Made by a program: the position numbers and the translations under genes. DNA of 64,000 bases, taken from the NCBI RefSeq assembly GCF_019049655.1, contig NZ_JAFMOX010000057.1, positions 62,001 to 126,000 on the forward strand. The letters run 5' to 3'. Below are positions 15,767-24,388 of this stretch, one piece after another. Numbering within the stretch: position 1 is the first letter of the stretch; each line of letters begins with the position of its first letter. The stretch is from Rahnella rivi. Lineage in GTDB: Bacteria; Pseudomonadota; Gammaproteobacteria; Enterobacterales; Enterobacteriaceae. Below the pieces are notes generated by a model. That model was not told where the DNA came from and did not search any database. It worked only from the letters and a program-made list of their open reading frames with translations.

Positions 15767-16714
15767 ATGGGGAGTTACGTGCTTAAAAGGCTGTTCTCGA
15801 CCATTCCGGTGTTTATCGGGTTGTCGTTAATTGTTTTTCTGATCATGGCGATGATTCCGGGGAACCCGGCGCAGGCGCTGTTGGGTGCCTGGGCAACGCC
15901 GGAAAACGTGGCGCGCATTAACCGCGAGCTGGGGCTGAACAAGCCGCTGTATCAGCAATATCTGATCTGGGCAGGCAATATTCTGCACGGCGACTTTGGC
16001 CGCTCATACGTGCTGAACCGGCCAGTGATTGATGAAGTGATGGAGCGATTCAGTGCAACGCTGCTGCTCGGCGGCTGCGCGCTGTTACTCAGCACCGTAC
16101 TGGGACTGCTGGCAGGGATTTTCTCGGCGGTCAGGCAGTTCGGCTGGGGCGACCGCATCATCACGCTGCTGGTGCTGCTGGGCATTTCTATGCCGTCATT
16201 CTGGATAGGCTTGCTGATGATCATGCTGTTCGCCGTGCAGCTGCAATGGTTCCCGGCGTCCGGGATGTATGCAGTCTGGGGCGGCGGTGACGTGGCAGAT
16301 CTGCTGCACCATCTGGCGCTGCCCGCCGTGACGCTGGCGATAGTCGCCACCGGTGTGATCGCCCGTCTTACCCGCACCGCGATGCTGGAAGTGCTGCGTC
16401 AGGACTTTATCCGCACCGCCCGCGCCAAAGGGCTGTCTGAACGCAAAGTGATTTATAAGCATGCGTTCCGGATGGCACTGGTGTCGGTTATCCCGGTGAT
16501 CGGCATTCAGGCGGGCTTCGTGCTCGGCGGCGCAGTGTATATCGAGACGGTGTTCCAGTGGCCGGGGCTGGGCGCGATGATGGTGAAAGCCGTTGCCACC
16601 CGTGATCTGCTGCTGGTTCAGGGCGGCGTGCTGGTCGCCGCCGCAGCCTATGTGTTGATCAACCTGTGCGCAGACATTTTGCAGGCGCTTCTCGACCCGA
16701 GGTTAAAATCATGA
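15767..16714 (+). CDS. ABC transporter permease, DppB/OppB type
   Basis: This inner-membrane permease of 315 residues has six predicted helices. The cytoplasmic loop that contacts the ATPase is visible as RTARAKGLSERKVIYKHAFR (EAA motif) near residues 210-230, and the N-terminus YVLKRLFSTIPVFIGLSLIV is family-typical. I chose the ATG at 15767, with GGAG 6 bases before it, over the ATG two codons earlier, which sits on the Shine-Dalgarno sequence. It overlaps the next gene by ATGA. Confidence 0.92.
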   Translation: MGSYVLKRLFSTIPVFIGLSLIVFLIMAMIPGNPAQALLGAWATPENVARINRELGLNKPLYQQYLIWAGNILHGDFGRSYVLNRPVIDEVMERFSATLLLGGCALLLSTVLGLLAGIFSAVRQFGWGDRIITLLVLLGISMPSFWIGLLMIMLFAVQLQWFPASGMYAVWGGGDVADLLHHLALPAVTLAIVATGVIARLTRTAMLEVLRQDFIRTARAKGLSERKVIYKHAFRMALVSVIPVIGIQAGFVLGGAVYIETVFQWPGLGAMMVKAVATRDLLLVQGGVLVAAAAYVLINLCADILQALLDPRLKS

Positions 16715-18507
16715 GCCAGACCATCACTTCCCCCGCGCCGCGCTACCGCCAGTCTTTGTGGGCGCTGCTGCTGGCTAACCGCCTGGCAACGCTCGGCCTG
16801 ACGCTGCTTGTTCTTGCCGTGGCCGCCGCTCTCGCCGCCCCGCTGTTGCCGATACCTGATCCGGACGCGACGGATTTACTTAACCGGCTGTTGCCCCCGT
16901 TTTCGCCCGGCCACTGGCTGGGAACCGATCCGCTGGGGCGCGATATGCTTTCACGTCTGCTGTGGGGAACGCGGGTGTCGCTGGCGGTCGGGATATGCGC
17001 GACGCTGCTGGCCGCGCTGCTGGGGACGCTGATCGGGCTGGTTGCCGGGTACGCCGGTGGCAAAACGGACAGCCTGCTGATGCGGCTGATCGACATGCTG
17101 ATGGCCTTTCCCTACATCCTGCTGGCGCTGGTGATCGTCGCGGTGCTCGGCCCCGGCCTGCTGAATGCGCTGTACGCCATCGCCGTGGTCAATATTCCCT
17201 TCTTCGCCCGTAACATTCGCGGGCTGACCGTCGGCCTGCGGCAGCGTGACTTTATCCAGGCGGCGCGGCTGTCGGGTAAAAATCATCTGCAAATTTTGCT
17301 CACCGAAGTGCTGCCCAACGTGATGCCCGTGGTGGTGGTCACCATGTCGACCACCGTCGGCTGGATGATTTTAGAAACCGCCGGGTTGTCATTCCTCGGG
17401 CTGGGTACGCAACCGCCAAATGCAGATCTCGGCTCGATGCTCGGTCAGGGGCGCGCGCAAATGTTCAGTGCGCCGCACGTCTCCGTGGTGCCGGGGTTGA
17501 TGATTTTCCTGCTGGTGATGAGTTTTAACCTGCTCGGCGACGGCATCCGCGATCTGCTGGATCCGCGTCTTAAATCCGGTATTTTGCTGCGCGCCCGCGC
17601 CGTGACCAGCGTAACGCGTTCCGCCGTGCCGCCCGCCGTAAAGGGAAGCGACGCCCTGCTCGAAGTGGTGGATTTGCAGGTCAGCTTCCGCTCAGGCCGG
17701 CAGTCAGTGGCGGCGGTAAAAGGGGTCAGCTTCCACGTGGCAAAAGGCGAATGTCTGGGGCTGATTGGCGAAAGCGGCTCAGGCAAAAGCGTCACCGCGC
17801 TGTCGGTGATGGGGCTGGTCTCGTCACCGCCGGGTGAAATCACCGGGGGCGCCATTTATGTCGGCGCAGAAGAGATGCTCGGGTTGTCGCAAACCCAGCT
17901 GCAACAGCGGCGTGGCGCGCGCGTGGCCTACATTTTCCAGGATCCGCTGACCACGCTGCACCCGCAGTTCAGCATTGGTGCGCAGATCATCGAATCCATT
18001 CAGGCGCATCAGGCGATGCCAAACCGTGCAGCGAAAGACAAAGCGCTGTCGCTGCTGGTCAGCGTAGGCATTGAGGATGCCGCGGCGCGCTTTGATGCGT
18101 TTCCACACCAGTTGTCAGGCGGTCAGCGGCAACGCGTGGGTATCGCAATGGCGCTGGCGAATGACCCGGAAATCATCATTGCCGATGAACCGACCACCGC
18201 GCTGGATGTCACCGTGCAGGCCCGTATTCTCGATTTGCTGCAACAGTTACGGCGCGAACGCGGCCTGACGCTGCTGTTCATTACTCACGATTTCGGCGTG
18301 ATTGCGCAGATTTGTGACCGCGTGGCGGTGATGCGTCACGGCGAAATCGTGGAAAGCGGCGATACCCGTTCGGTGCTGCGCGATCCGCAACATGATTACA
18401 CCCGCAGACTGATCGCAAGCGTGCCCAAACTCGGCCAGGGGCGCGGTTTCCTCAAACAGGTCGGCGAACTGTATGCCACACAAAAACCGCAGCCGGAGGC
18501 ACTATGA
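16711..18507 (+). CDS. Fused ABC permease (DppC type) and ATPase (DppD type)
   Basis: A single open frame of 598 residues joins two subunits that are separate in E. coli Dpp. Residues 1 to about 290 form the second permease, with HWLGTDPLGRDMLSRLLWGT and the EAA loop FIQAARLSGKNHLQILLTEV. After a linker of about 20 residues rich in Arg, Ser and Pro, an ATPase begins near residue 315 with LLEVVDLQVSF. It has Walker A GESGSGKS near 353, signature LSGGQRQR near 467, Walker B IIIADEPTTALD, and an oligopeptide-type C-terminal tail (DYTRRLIASVPKL). There is no stop codon or ribosome-binding site at the junction, so this is a real fusion. Such permease-ATPase fusions are known in peptide importers of proteobacteria. 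Confidence 0.92.
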   Translation: MSQTITSPAPRYRQSLWALLLANRLATLGLTLLVLAVAAALAAPLLPIPDPDATDLLNRLLPPFSPGHWLGTDPLGRDMLSRLLWGTRVSLAVGICATLLAALLGTLIGLVAGYAGGKTDSLLMRLIDMLMAFPYILLALVIVAVLGPGLLNALYAIAVVNIPFFARNIRGLTVGLRQRDFIQAARLSGKNHLQILLTEVLPNVMPVVVVTMSTTVGWMILETAGLSFLGLGTQPPNADLGSMLGQGRAQMFSAPHVSVVPGLMIFLLVMSFNLLGDGIRDLLDPRLKSGILLRARAVTSVTRSAVPPAVKGSDALLEVVDLQVSFRSGRQSVAAVKGVSFHVAKGECLGLIGESGSGKSVTALSVMGLVSSPPGEITGGAIYVGAEEMLGLSQTQLQQRRGARVAYIFQDPLTTLHPQFSIGAQIIESIQAHQAMPNRAAKDKALSLLVSVGIEDAAARFDAFPHQLSGGQRQRVGIAMALANDPEIIIADEPTTALDVTVQARILDLLQQLRRERGLTLLFITHDFGVIAQICDRVAVMRHGEIVESGDTRSVLRDPQHDYTRRLIASVPKLGQGRGFLKQVGELYATQKPQPEAL

Positions 18508-19289
18508 ACAATGTCATTGAAGTCAGCGGATTGGTGAAAACCTTTGGCAGCCGTTCAGGCTGGTTCTCCGGTAAAAAACATCAGGTGGAAGCGGTTAAAG
18601 GTGTCTCTTTCCATCTTGCCGAAGGCGAGACGCTGGCGGTGGTGGGCGAAAGTGGCTCCGGGAAAAGCACGCTGGCGCGGATGCTGGTCGGGCTGGAGCG
18701 GCCGACCTCCGGCTCGGTGACACTGATGGGCGAAGAGATGTCGGCGCACAGTAAACGCGGCGATAAAGCCTTTGGCCGGATGATCCAATATGTGTTTCAG
18801 GATCCGGTGGCCTCACTGAACCCGCGCAAAACCATCGCGGATACGCTGGACGTGCCGCTGCGTTATCTGTGCGGCTACCCTGCCGCGCGGCGACAGGCGC
18901 GGATGCGCGAGCTTATGGACGCGGTACAGATGCCTGCGGACGCCCTCACCGGCTATCCGCATGAGTTTTCCGGCGGACAGGCGCAACGGCTGGCTATCGC
19001 CCGCGCACTGGCGGCGGAGGCGCGCATACTGGTGCTCGACGAGCCGGTCAGCGCGCTGGATGTTTCGGTGCAGGCACAGGTGTTATTGCTGCTCGATCAA
19101 CTTAAACGTGATTTCGGCCTCTCCTATCTGTTTATCAGCCATGATTTAGCGGTGGTAGAGTCGATAGCCGATCGCGTGGCGGTGATGTATCACGGAGATT
19201 TGGTAGAATGCGCGGATAATGACATGCTGTTCAACGCGCCTCAGCACGACTATACCCAACGTCTGCTGGCCAGCGCGCCCAGGGTTTGA
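18504..19289 (+). CDS. ABC transporter ATP-binding protein, DppF/OppF type
   Basis: This cytoplasmic ATPase of 261 residues has Walker A GESGSGKST near residue 49, signature FSGGQAQRLAIARAL near 155, Walker B ILVLDEPVSALDVSV near 176 and the H-loop ISHDLAVVES. It ends with the family-typical DYTQRLLASAPRV but lacks the longer zinc-binding or Fe-S tail seen in some DppF proteins. The ATG overlaps the TGA of the fused permease-ATPase gene, so the products are made together. It pairs with the ATPase half of the fusion to drive import. Confidence 0.92.
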   Translation: MNNVIEVSGLVKTFGSRSGWFSGKKHQVEAVKGVSFHLAEGETLAVVGESGSGKSTLARMLVGLERPTSGSVTLMGEEMSAHSKRGDKAFGRMIQYVFQDPVASLNPRKTIADTLDVPLRYLCGYPAARRQARMRELMDAVQMPADALTGYPHEFSGGQAQRLAIARALAAEARILVLDEPVSALDVSVQAQVLLLLDQLKRDFGLSYLFISHDLAVVESIADRVAVMYHGDLVECADNDMLFNAPQHDYTQRLLASAPRV

Positions 19290-19305
19290 GCCAATGAAGG
19301 GATGT

Positions 19306-20073
19306 ATGAGCACTGAAACGTCACACCAGCCCGAACCGGTACGCCGCAAGCGCACCGACGAAATCGTCGATGCCATTAAAGAGAGCATCATCAGCGAAAA
19401 TCTGCTGCCGGGCGACCGTCTGCCGCAGGAAAAAGACCTGATCACCCGCTACGCGGCGGGCAAAGGCACGGTGCGCGAGGCGCTGAAATCCCTTGAAGTT
19501 CAGGGGCTGATCCGCACCAAAACCGGCCCCGGTGGCGGTGCGTTTATCGATTCGATGACCGAATCGCGCGCCATGAGTTTGCTGTCCAATTATCTGTTTA
19601 CGCGCCAGCTTTCCATCAGCAATATCTACGCGCTGCGTAAAGCGCTGGAGCCGCTGGTGGCAGTGAGCGCCATCGGCAACATCGACGCCAAAGGCTTTGA
19701 GCAGTTGCATCAGCTGATCGCAGTCTACGATCATGAACCCGCCGACGAAAACGAACGCTGGGAACAGCGTATGGCCGAACTCGATTTCCACGGTGTGGTC
19801 GCCAGCTACTCCGATAACGTCCTGCTGGCGTTTATCTGCCACTTCCTGCAACGCCTGCTCAAAGATCTGGCGGTCTGCAAAGACATCTACCAGCGGCCCG
19901 AACCGGTAGCGCGCCGTGCCGGTATCGATTATCAGTACCGTCTGATCGACGCCATGCGCCGTCAGGACGCCGACGCAGTGCAACAGATCATGACCGAACA
20001 CATGCAACACGCCGAAGACGCCATGCTCGGTTTAGAAGCCACGCTGGAGGACCGTTTTTTGAGTGAGCGATGA
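19306..20073 (+). CDS. GntR-family regulator with FCD domain
   Basis: This regulator of 255 residues has a winged helix at residues 15-80 (RTDEIVDAIKESIISENLLP, LPQEKDLITRYAAGKGTVRE, then the wing KTGPGGGAFI) and a helical FCD ligand domain from about 90 on. The FCD metal/ligand residues are plausible in ELDFHGVVASYSDN, where the D-x-x-x-H pattern is DFH. I start at ATG 19306, 5 bases after AGGG; an in-frame ATG at 19294 is less likely. It is the last gene of the peptide ABC operon and probably represses it and the DUF1028 gene through the paired operators at 14062-14109. Confidence 0.9.
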   Translation: MSTETSHQPEPVRRKRTDEIVDAIKESIISENLLPGDRLPQEKDLITRYAAGKGTVREALKSLEVQGLIRTKTGPGGGAFIDSMTESRAMSLLSNYLFTRQLSISNIYALRKALEPLVAVSAIGNIDAKGFEQLHQLIAVYDHEPADENERWEQRMAELDFHGVVASYSDNVLLAFICHFLQRLLKDLAVCKDIYQRPEPVARRAGIDYQYRLIDAMRRQDADAVQQIMTEHMQHAEDAMLGLEATLEDRFLSER

Positions 20074-20111
20074 GGCCGTCATCAGACGATTTCAGCCTGA
20101 CATGCAGACAC

Positions 20112-20148
20112 AAAAAAGCCGGCAGCATTTTCATGCTACCGGCTTTTT
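20112..20148. terminator. Bidirectional rho-independent terminator
   Basis: A long stem (AAAAGCCGG, AGCAT paired with ATGCT, CCGGCTTTT) with a T-run on both strands lies between the GntR gene and the convergent ddc gene. It should terminate both transcripts. Confidence 0.9.
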
Positions 20149-20174
20149 CATACGCTTTACCGCAGAACTAAACC

Positions 20175-21647
20175 TTACGCGTTCAGCAGTTGCTGCGCCG
20201 TTTTTTCAACCAGCGCCAGCAGAACTTTGACGTCGTCCAGCGTGACGGTCGGGTTCAGCAGGGTCAGCTTCAGGCAGGTCACGCCGTTATGCTCGGTGAC
20301 ACCCACGTTGGCGCGGCCTGAATCCAGCAACGCATCGCCGATCTTCTGGTTCAGCAGTGCGACAGCGGCATCGCTGCTGTTTGCCAGTTGCTCAGGACGG
20401 TAGCGGAACAGCACGCTTGCCAGCTGTGGCTGCATCACCAGTTCCAGCGCGGCTTCAGACGTCACGTACTGCGCGACGTCCTGTGCCAGCGTTACACCGT
20501 GATCGATGATCGCGGCGTACTGTTTCTGCCCTAACGCTTCCAGCCCCATCCACAGTTTCAGTGCATCGAAACGGCGGGTGGTTTGAAGTGATTTAGACAC
20601 CAGATTTGGCACGCCCGCCTCTTCGTCAAACTCAGAGTTCAGGTAAGCCGCCTGATAACGCATCAGCTCATAGTGACGCGCTTCTTTCAGCAGGAACGCG
20701 CCGCAGCTGATGGTCTGGAAGAACTGTTTGTGGAAGTCCAGCGTGATGGAATCCACTAACTCGATGCCATCCAGATAGTCGCGGTATTTTTCGGACAGCA
20801 ACAGAGCACCGCCCCACGCCGCATCCACGTGAACCCAAATCTGATGCTCAGCCGCCAGTTCAGCGATAGCGCGCAACGGGTCGATCGCACCGGCGTCGGT
20901 GGTACCGGCAGTCGCCACAATGGCCAGGATCTGATCGCCATTGGCTTGCGCCTGTGCCACTTTCTCGCGCAAATCGTTGAGATCCATACGGGCAAACTCA
21001 TCGGTTTTCACCAGGGTCACGCACTGATAGCCGAGGCCGAGCAGTGCCATGTTCTTCTGCACGGAGAAGTGTGCATTTTCAGAACATAACACCTTAATTT
21101 TACGCAGGTTGCCGACCAGACCGTCCTGCTGCACGGAGTGTCCCTGACGGGCGAAGAAGGCGTCACGCGCCAGCATCAGCCCCATCAGATTGCTCTGGGT
21201 GCCGCCGCTGGTGAACACGCCCGCGTCGCCAGCCTGATAACCTACCTGAGTGCGCAGCCATTCGATCAGCTTCATCTCAATGATGGTGGCTGACGGGCTT
21301 TGGTCCCAGGAGTCCATGCTCTGGTTAGTGGCGTTGATCAGCACTTCAGCGGCCTGGCTTACCACCAGGCTCGGGCAATGCAAATGCGCAACACATTGCG
21401 GATGGTGTACAGACAAGCTGTCTTTTAAAAAGTATTCAATGGCGCGTTCAATCGCGGCCTGGTTACCCAGGCCGTTTGGATTGAAGTCCAGTTTGATACG
21501 TTCACGCAGCTCAGCAACGGTTTTGCCCTGATACATCTCAGGTTGTTGCAGCCACTGCACGACAGCTTCACTGCTCTGTGCAATGGCCTGCTGGTAGGCT
21601 TCAGTGCTTTGCGCTGAGCCTGCCAGAATCGGGTTTAACTCGGACAT
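20175..21647 (-). CDS. ddc: L-2,4-diaminobutyrate decarboxylase
   Basis: This 490-residue PLP-dependent group II decarboxylase converts L-2,4-diaminobutyrate to 1,3-diaminopropane. Visible features are HPQCVAHLHCPSLVVSQAAE, TSGGTQSNLMGLMLARDAF, the PLP-ring-facing HVDAAWGGALLLS and the Schiff-base lysine in LDFHKQFFQTISCG. It follows dat by 18 bases on the same strand. The pair is known from Acinetobacter and enterobacteria as the route from aspartate semialdehyde to 1,3-diaminopropane, a polyamine that can also feed siderophore synthesis. No siderophore genes are visible here. Confidence 0.93.
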   Translation of the reverse strand: MSELNPILAGSAQSTEAYQQAIAQSSEAVVQWLQQPEMYQGKTVAELRERIKLDFNPNGLGNQAAIERAIEYFLKDSLSVHHPQCVAHLHCPSLVVSQAAEVLINATNQSMDSWDQSPSATIIEMKLIEWLRTQVGYQAGDAGVFTSGGTQSNLMGLMLARDAFFARQGHSVQQDGLVGNLRKIKVLCSENAHFSVQKNMALLGLGYQCVTLVKTDEFARMDLNDLREKVAQAQANGDQILAIVATAGTTDAGAIDPLRAIAELAAEHQIWVHVDAAWGGALLLSEKYRDYLDGIELVDSITLDFHKQFFQTISCGAFLLKEARHYELMRYQAAYLNSEFDEEAGVPNLVSKSLQTTRRFDALKLWMGLEALGQKQYAAIIDHGVTLAQDVAQYVTSEAALELVMQPQLASVLFRYRPEQLANSSDAAVALLNQKIGDALLDSGRANVGVTEHNGVTCLKLTLLNPTVTLDDVKVLLALVEKTAQQLLNA

Positions 21648-21665
21648 CAGAATCTCTTACTCCGC

Positions 21666-23051
21666 TCAGACAGGTTTGACGCCAGCCGCTAACAGCGCCT
21701 GCTCAAACTTATCGAGGAAAATACCCAGCTCATCATTGGTGATCAGCAGAGAAGGCAACAGGCGCAGAACGCAACCGTTACGGCCACCGCGCTCGAGGAT
21801 CAGGCCCGCTTCGAAGCATTTTTTCTGCAACAGGGCGGACAGATCGCCATCGGCCGGGTAACAACCCATGTGATCCTGCGCTTCGTCAGGTTTAACAATC
21901 TCGATACCGATCATTAAGCCTAGGCCGCGCACATTACCGATGACCGGGTAACGTTTTTGCATCTCGGCCAGTTTGCCTTTCAGCCATTCGCCCTGTTCAG
22001 CGACTTTGCCTGCGATGTTGTTGTCTTTCAGGTGCTTCAGCGTGGTCAGGCCGGTCGCCATTGCCAGCTGGTTGCCACGGAACGTGCCGGTATGGTGACC
22101 CGGTGCCCATGCATCGAACTGTTTTTTGATACCCAGAACAGCCAGTGGCAAGCCACCGCCGACCGCTTTAGACATCACAATGATGTCCGGCTCAATGCCC
22201 GCGTGTTCGAAGGCAAATGGTTTGCCGGTACGGCAGAAACCCGCCTGCACTTCGTCGAGGATCAGCAGAATGCCGTGTTCCTGAGTGACTTTACGGATGC
22301 GCTGTAACCATTCGGCAGGAGCCGGGTTAACGCCGCCTTCACCCTGAACGGCTTCCAGAATGACGGCCGCAGGCTTACGTACGCCACTTTCGACGTCATT
22401 GATCAGGTTATCGAAGTAATAGGTTAATGCTTTAACGCCAGCGTCACCGCCAATGCCCAGCGGGCAACGGTACTGGTGCGGATAAGGCATAAACTGCACT
22501 TCTGGCATCATGCCGTTGACGGCTTCTTTCGGAGACAGGTTACCTGTTACCGCCAGCGCGCCATGGGTCATGCCGTGATAGCCGCCGGAGAAGCTGATCA
22601 CGCCGGAACGCCCGGTGTATTTTTTTGCCAGTTTCAGTGCAGCTTCCACCGCATCGGCGCCAGACGGGCCGGTGAACTGTAAGCAATACTCTTTGCCCTG
22701 TTGCGGCAATAAAGAAAGCAGATATTCAGAGAACTGATCTTTCAACGGGGTTGTCAGATCCAGTGTATGTAACGGCAAGCCGCTGGTAATGACATTTTGG
22801 ATGCTTTGCAGCACGTCAGGGTGGTTGTGTCCAAGCGCTAACGTTCCTGCGCCTGCCAGACAGTCAAGATATTGATTATTCTCAACATCGGTGATCCACA
22901 CGCCGTTGGCTTTGGCAATCGCTAACGGTAACTTACGTGGATAACTCCTGACATTCGATTCAAATTCAGCTTGTCTTGCCAAATAGGTTTCATTGTTTCC
23001 ATTTAATGAATTCGCACCTAAATTATCAATACGGACTTTATCCGTCATCAT
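21666..23051 (-). CDS. dat: Diaminobutyrate--2-oxoglutarate aminotransferase
   Basis: This 461-residue class III aminotransferase makes L-2,4-diaminobutyrate from aspartate semialdehyde with glutamate as donor. Family motifs are [58 protein letters not shown] and the PLP lysine in [16 protein letters not shown]. The start is one of two adjacent ATGs (23051 or 23048), with GGAG upstream; the second has the better spacing. It is the first gene of the dat-ddc operon. Confidence 0.93.
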   Translation of the reverse strand: MMTDKVRIDNLGANSLNGNNETYLARQAEFESNVRSYPRKLPLAIAKANGVWITDVENNQYLDCLAGAGTLALGHNHPDVLQSIQNVITSGLPLHTLDLTTPLKDQFSEYLLSLLPQQGKEYCLQFTGPSGADAVEAALKLAKKYTGRSGVISFSGGYHGMTHGALAVTGNLSPKEAVNGMMPEVQFMPYPHQYRCPLGIGGDAGVKALTYYFDNLINDVESGVRKPAAVILEAVQGEGGVNPAPAEWLQRIRKVTQEHGILLILDEVQAGFCRTGKPFAFEHAGIEPDIIVMSKAVGGGLPLAVLGIKKQFDAWAPGHHTGTFRGNQLAMATGLTTLKHLKDNNIAGKVAEQGEWLKGKLAEMQKRYPVIGNVRGLGLMIGIEIVKPDEAQDHMGCYPADGDLSALLQKKCFEAGLILERGGRNGCVLRLLPSLLITNDELGIFLDKFEQALLAAGVKPV

Positions 23052-23340
23052 ATCTCTCCTACAACCGGGGGTTATCGCTAACGCCTAAGTTGAATAATTG
23101 AATAAAAGAAGTCACTACCGTGAAAAAACGCGGCCAATATATGGCTTTTTTGCCCCCGGCTCAATAACTTATTTTGTATAGAATTGTTTATTCTTTTTCA
23201 TATGAATCAATAACATGCTGATTTTATGACCGATAATGCTGCCATAACTCTGTTACGCGGGCATTAATAAGGCACTAAATTGCTGTTAAATGGGCAGGCA
23301 GACACCGCCGGAGGGCGGTATTCAGAAGGCCTGACGACGA
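23052..23340. other. Noncoding AT-rich region upstream of dat
   Basis: This region of about 290 bases holds no credible gene. It is AT-rich between 23160 and 23240 and probably carries the dat promoter on the minus strand. I could not find a convincing operator. Confidence 0.4.
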
Positions 23341-23341
23341 T

Positions 23342-23361
23342 AAAAGGGGGGGAACCCCCCT
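23342..23361 (-). terminator. Rho-independent terminator of the mipA operon
   Basis: On the minus strand AGGGGGG and CCCCCCT pair around a 2-3 base loop and are followed by TTTTA (23342-23345 and beyond). The stem is pure G-C. It begins 5 bases past the stop codon of the 28-residue reading frame, which supports that frame as the operon's last gene. Confidence 0.75.
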
Positions 23362-23366
23362 GTCTG

Positions 23367-23453
23367 TCAGGCGCGGAAAAAAACAAAAAATACGCTGTTT
23401 AAGAGCGCGTACAGCAGCAATATAAGCAGTATAACCCGTGTATCGATATTCAT
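23367..23453 (-). CDS. 28-residue hydrophobic membrane peptide
   Basis: A complete reading frame encodes MNIDTRVILLILLLYALLNS followed by VFFVFFRA and a TGA stop. It has a short polar N-terminus, one hydrophobic helix and a terminal Arg, as in single-span microproteins of enterobacteria. It starts 20 bases after the mipA stop on the same strand and ends 5 bases before a rho-independent terminator. The ribosome-binding site is weak (AGG directly before ATG), so translation might depend on coupling. Its function is unknown; a regulatory or stabilising partner of a membrane protein is plausible. Confidence 0.45.
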   Translation of the reverse strand: MNIDTRVILLILLLYALLNSVFFVFFRA

Positions 23454-23473
23454 CCTGCGCTCTGTCCGGGTGG

Positions 23474-24262
23474 TTAAAAGGTGTAGAGCAGCGCCGCGGA
23501 GGCGGTGGCCTGATTGCGGCGAAACACAATCGGGCTGTCGGCGGCGTGATCGTCAAGCCAGGTATATCCGCCGATTAACACCGTCGCCCAGTGCGGTGAA
23601 AACTGATGGCTCCAGGTTAAATCCGTATTGATGCCGTAAAACCCGCCGCCCGGCTGATAGCGTGCATAACCGCTGCGTTCACTCTGGGCGCTGTTCACCC
23701 CGTAAAACGTTTGCATGTAACGGCTGTCACCAAACAGCGCCGCCGATTGCAGCGCCACGGTATCCGTCTCGTCCTGCCACGGCAGCACCGTCAGCGATGC
23801 CTGATATTGTGCGCCCTGCCCGTCGGTCAGCGGCAAGGTGGCTTTCCCCTCCAGCGAAAACCAGCTGGTGGCCTGCCAGCCCACCGCCACGGAGGTGTTC
23901 ATCACCGCTTTGATGGAGCCCATGCCCTTCAGCTCTTTTGAACCGTCTCGCCAGGTGGAGTCCTTTTCGGTTCGTCCGAAGCTGTAACCCAGGGTGTGCT
24001 CCAGATATAACCCGTTATCGCTTTGCAGGTCGTAGCCGATGCCTTTCAGGCCGTCGAAGAAAAACGCGCCGTCGCGCGCCTGAATCACCGGGGCTATGAG
24101 CGTGTGGCGCTTGTCTGAACCGCTGTATTTCGGCGCATTCTGCACGCCGACGCCGAGCGTGACACTTGACGCCGGTGTACTGCTGTCTTCTGCCCAGGCG
24201 ACCGTTGCGGTGGTGGTGAATGCAACACATGTCATGTGCATGATCAGTTTTCTGGTTATCAT
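23474..24262 (-). CDS. MipA/OmpV-family outer-membrane protein
   Basis: This 262-residue protein has a signal peptide (MTCVAFTTTATVAWA-EDS). Its mature part begins with SSVTLGVGVQNAPKYSGSDK, the typical opening of MipA/OmpV proteins, and ends with an aromatic-capped strand (ASAALLYTF), as expected for a beta-barrel. Family members are scaffold or porin-like outer-membrane proteins linked to murein synthesis and sometimes to antibiotic or pH stress. It is divergent from a two-component system with 126 bases between starts; such systems often control an adjacent MipA gene. A short hydrophobic peptide frame and a terminator follow it. Confidence 0.88.
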   Translation of the reverse strand: MITRKLIMHMTCVAFTTTATVAWAEDSSTPASSVTLGVGVQNAPKYSGSDKRHTLIAPVIQARDGAFFFDGLKGIGYDLQSDNGLYLEHTLGYSFGRTEKDSTWRDGSKELKGMGSIKAVMNTSVAVGWQATSWFSLEGKATLPLTDGQGAQYQASLTVLPWQDETDTVALQSAALFGDSRYMQTFYGVNSAQSERSGYARYQPGGGFYGINTDLTWSHQFSPHWATVLIGGYTWLDDHAADSPIVFRRNQATASAALLYTF

Positions 24263-24388
24263 GAATTCCTCGTTACCCGATGTTTGACGGCCAGGAAGGG
24301 GTTCAGGGCACGTCCGAAGCGGGAAGTATGGAGAGGCAGTGTCAATAAACTGCTTGGGAATTATGAAGAAACTGTCAAGGTCACCTCA

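Noticed and set aside
23346..23361. G-run/C-run as a possible phase-variable tract
   Set aside because: It lies between genes, pairs with itself and is followed by T residues on the minus strand, so a terminator explains it.
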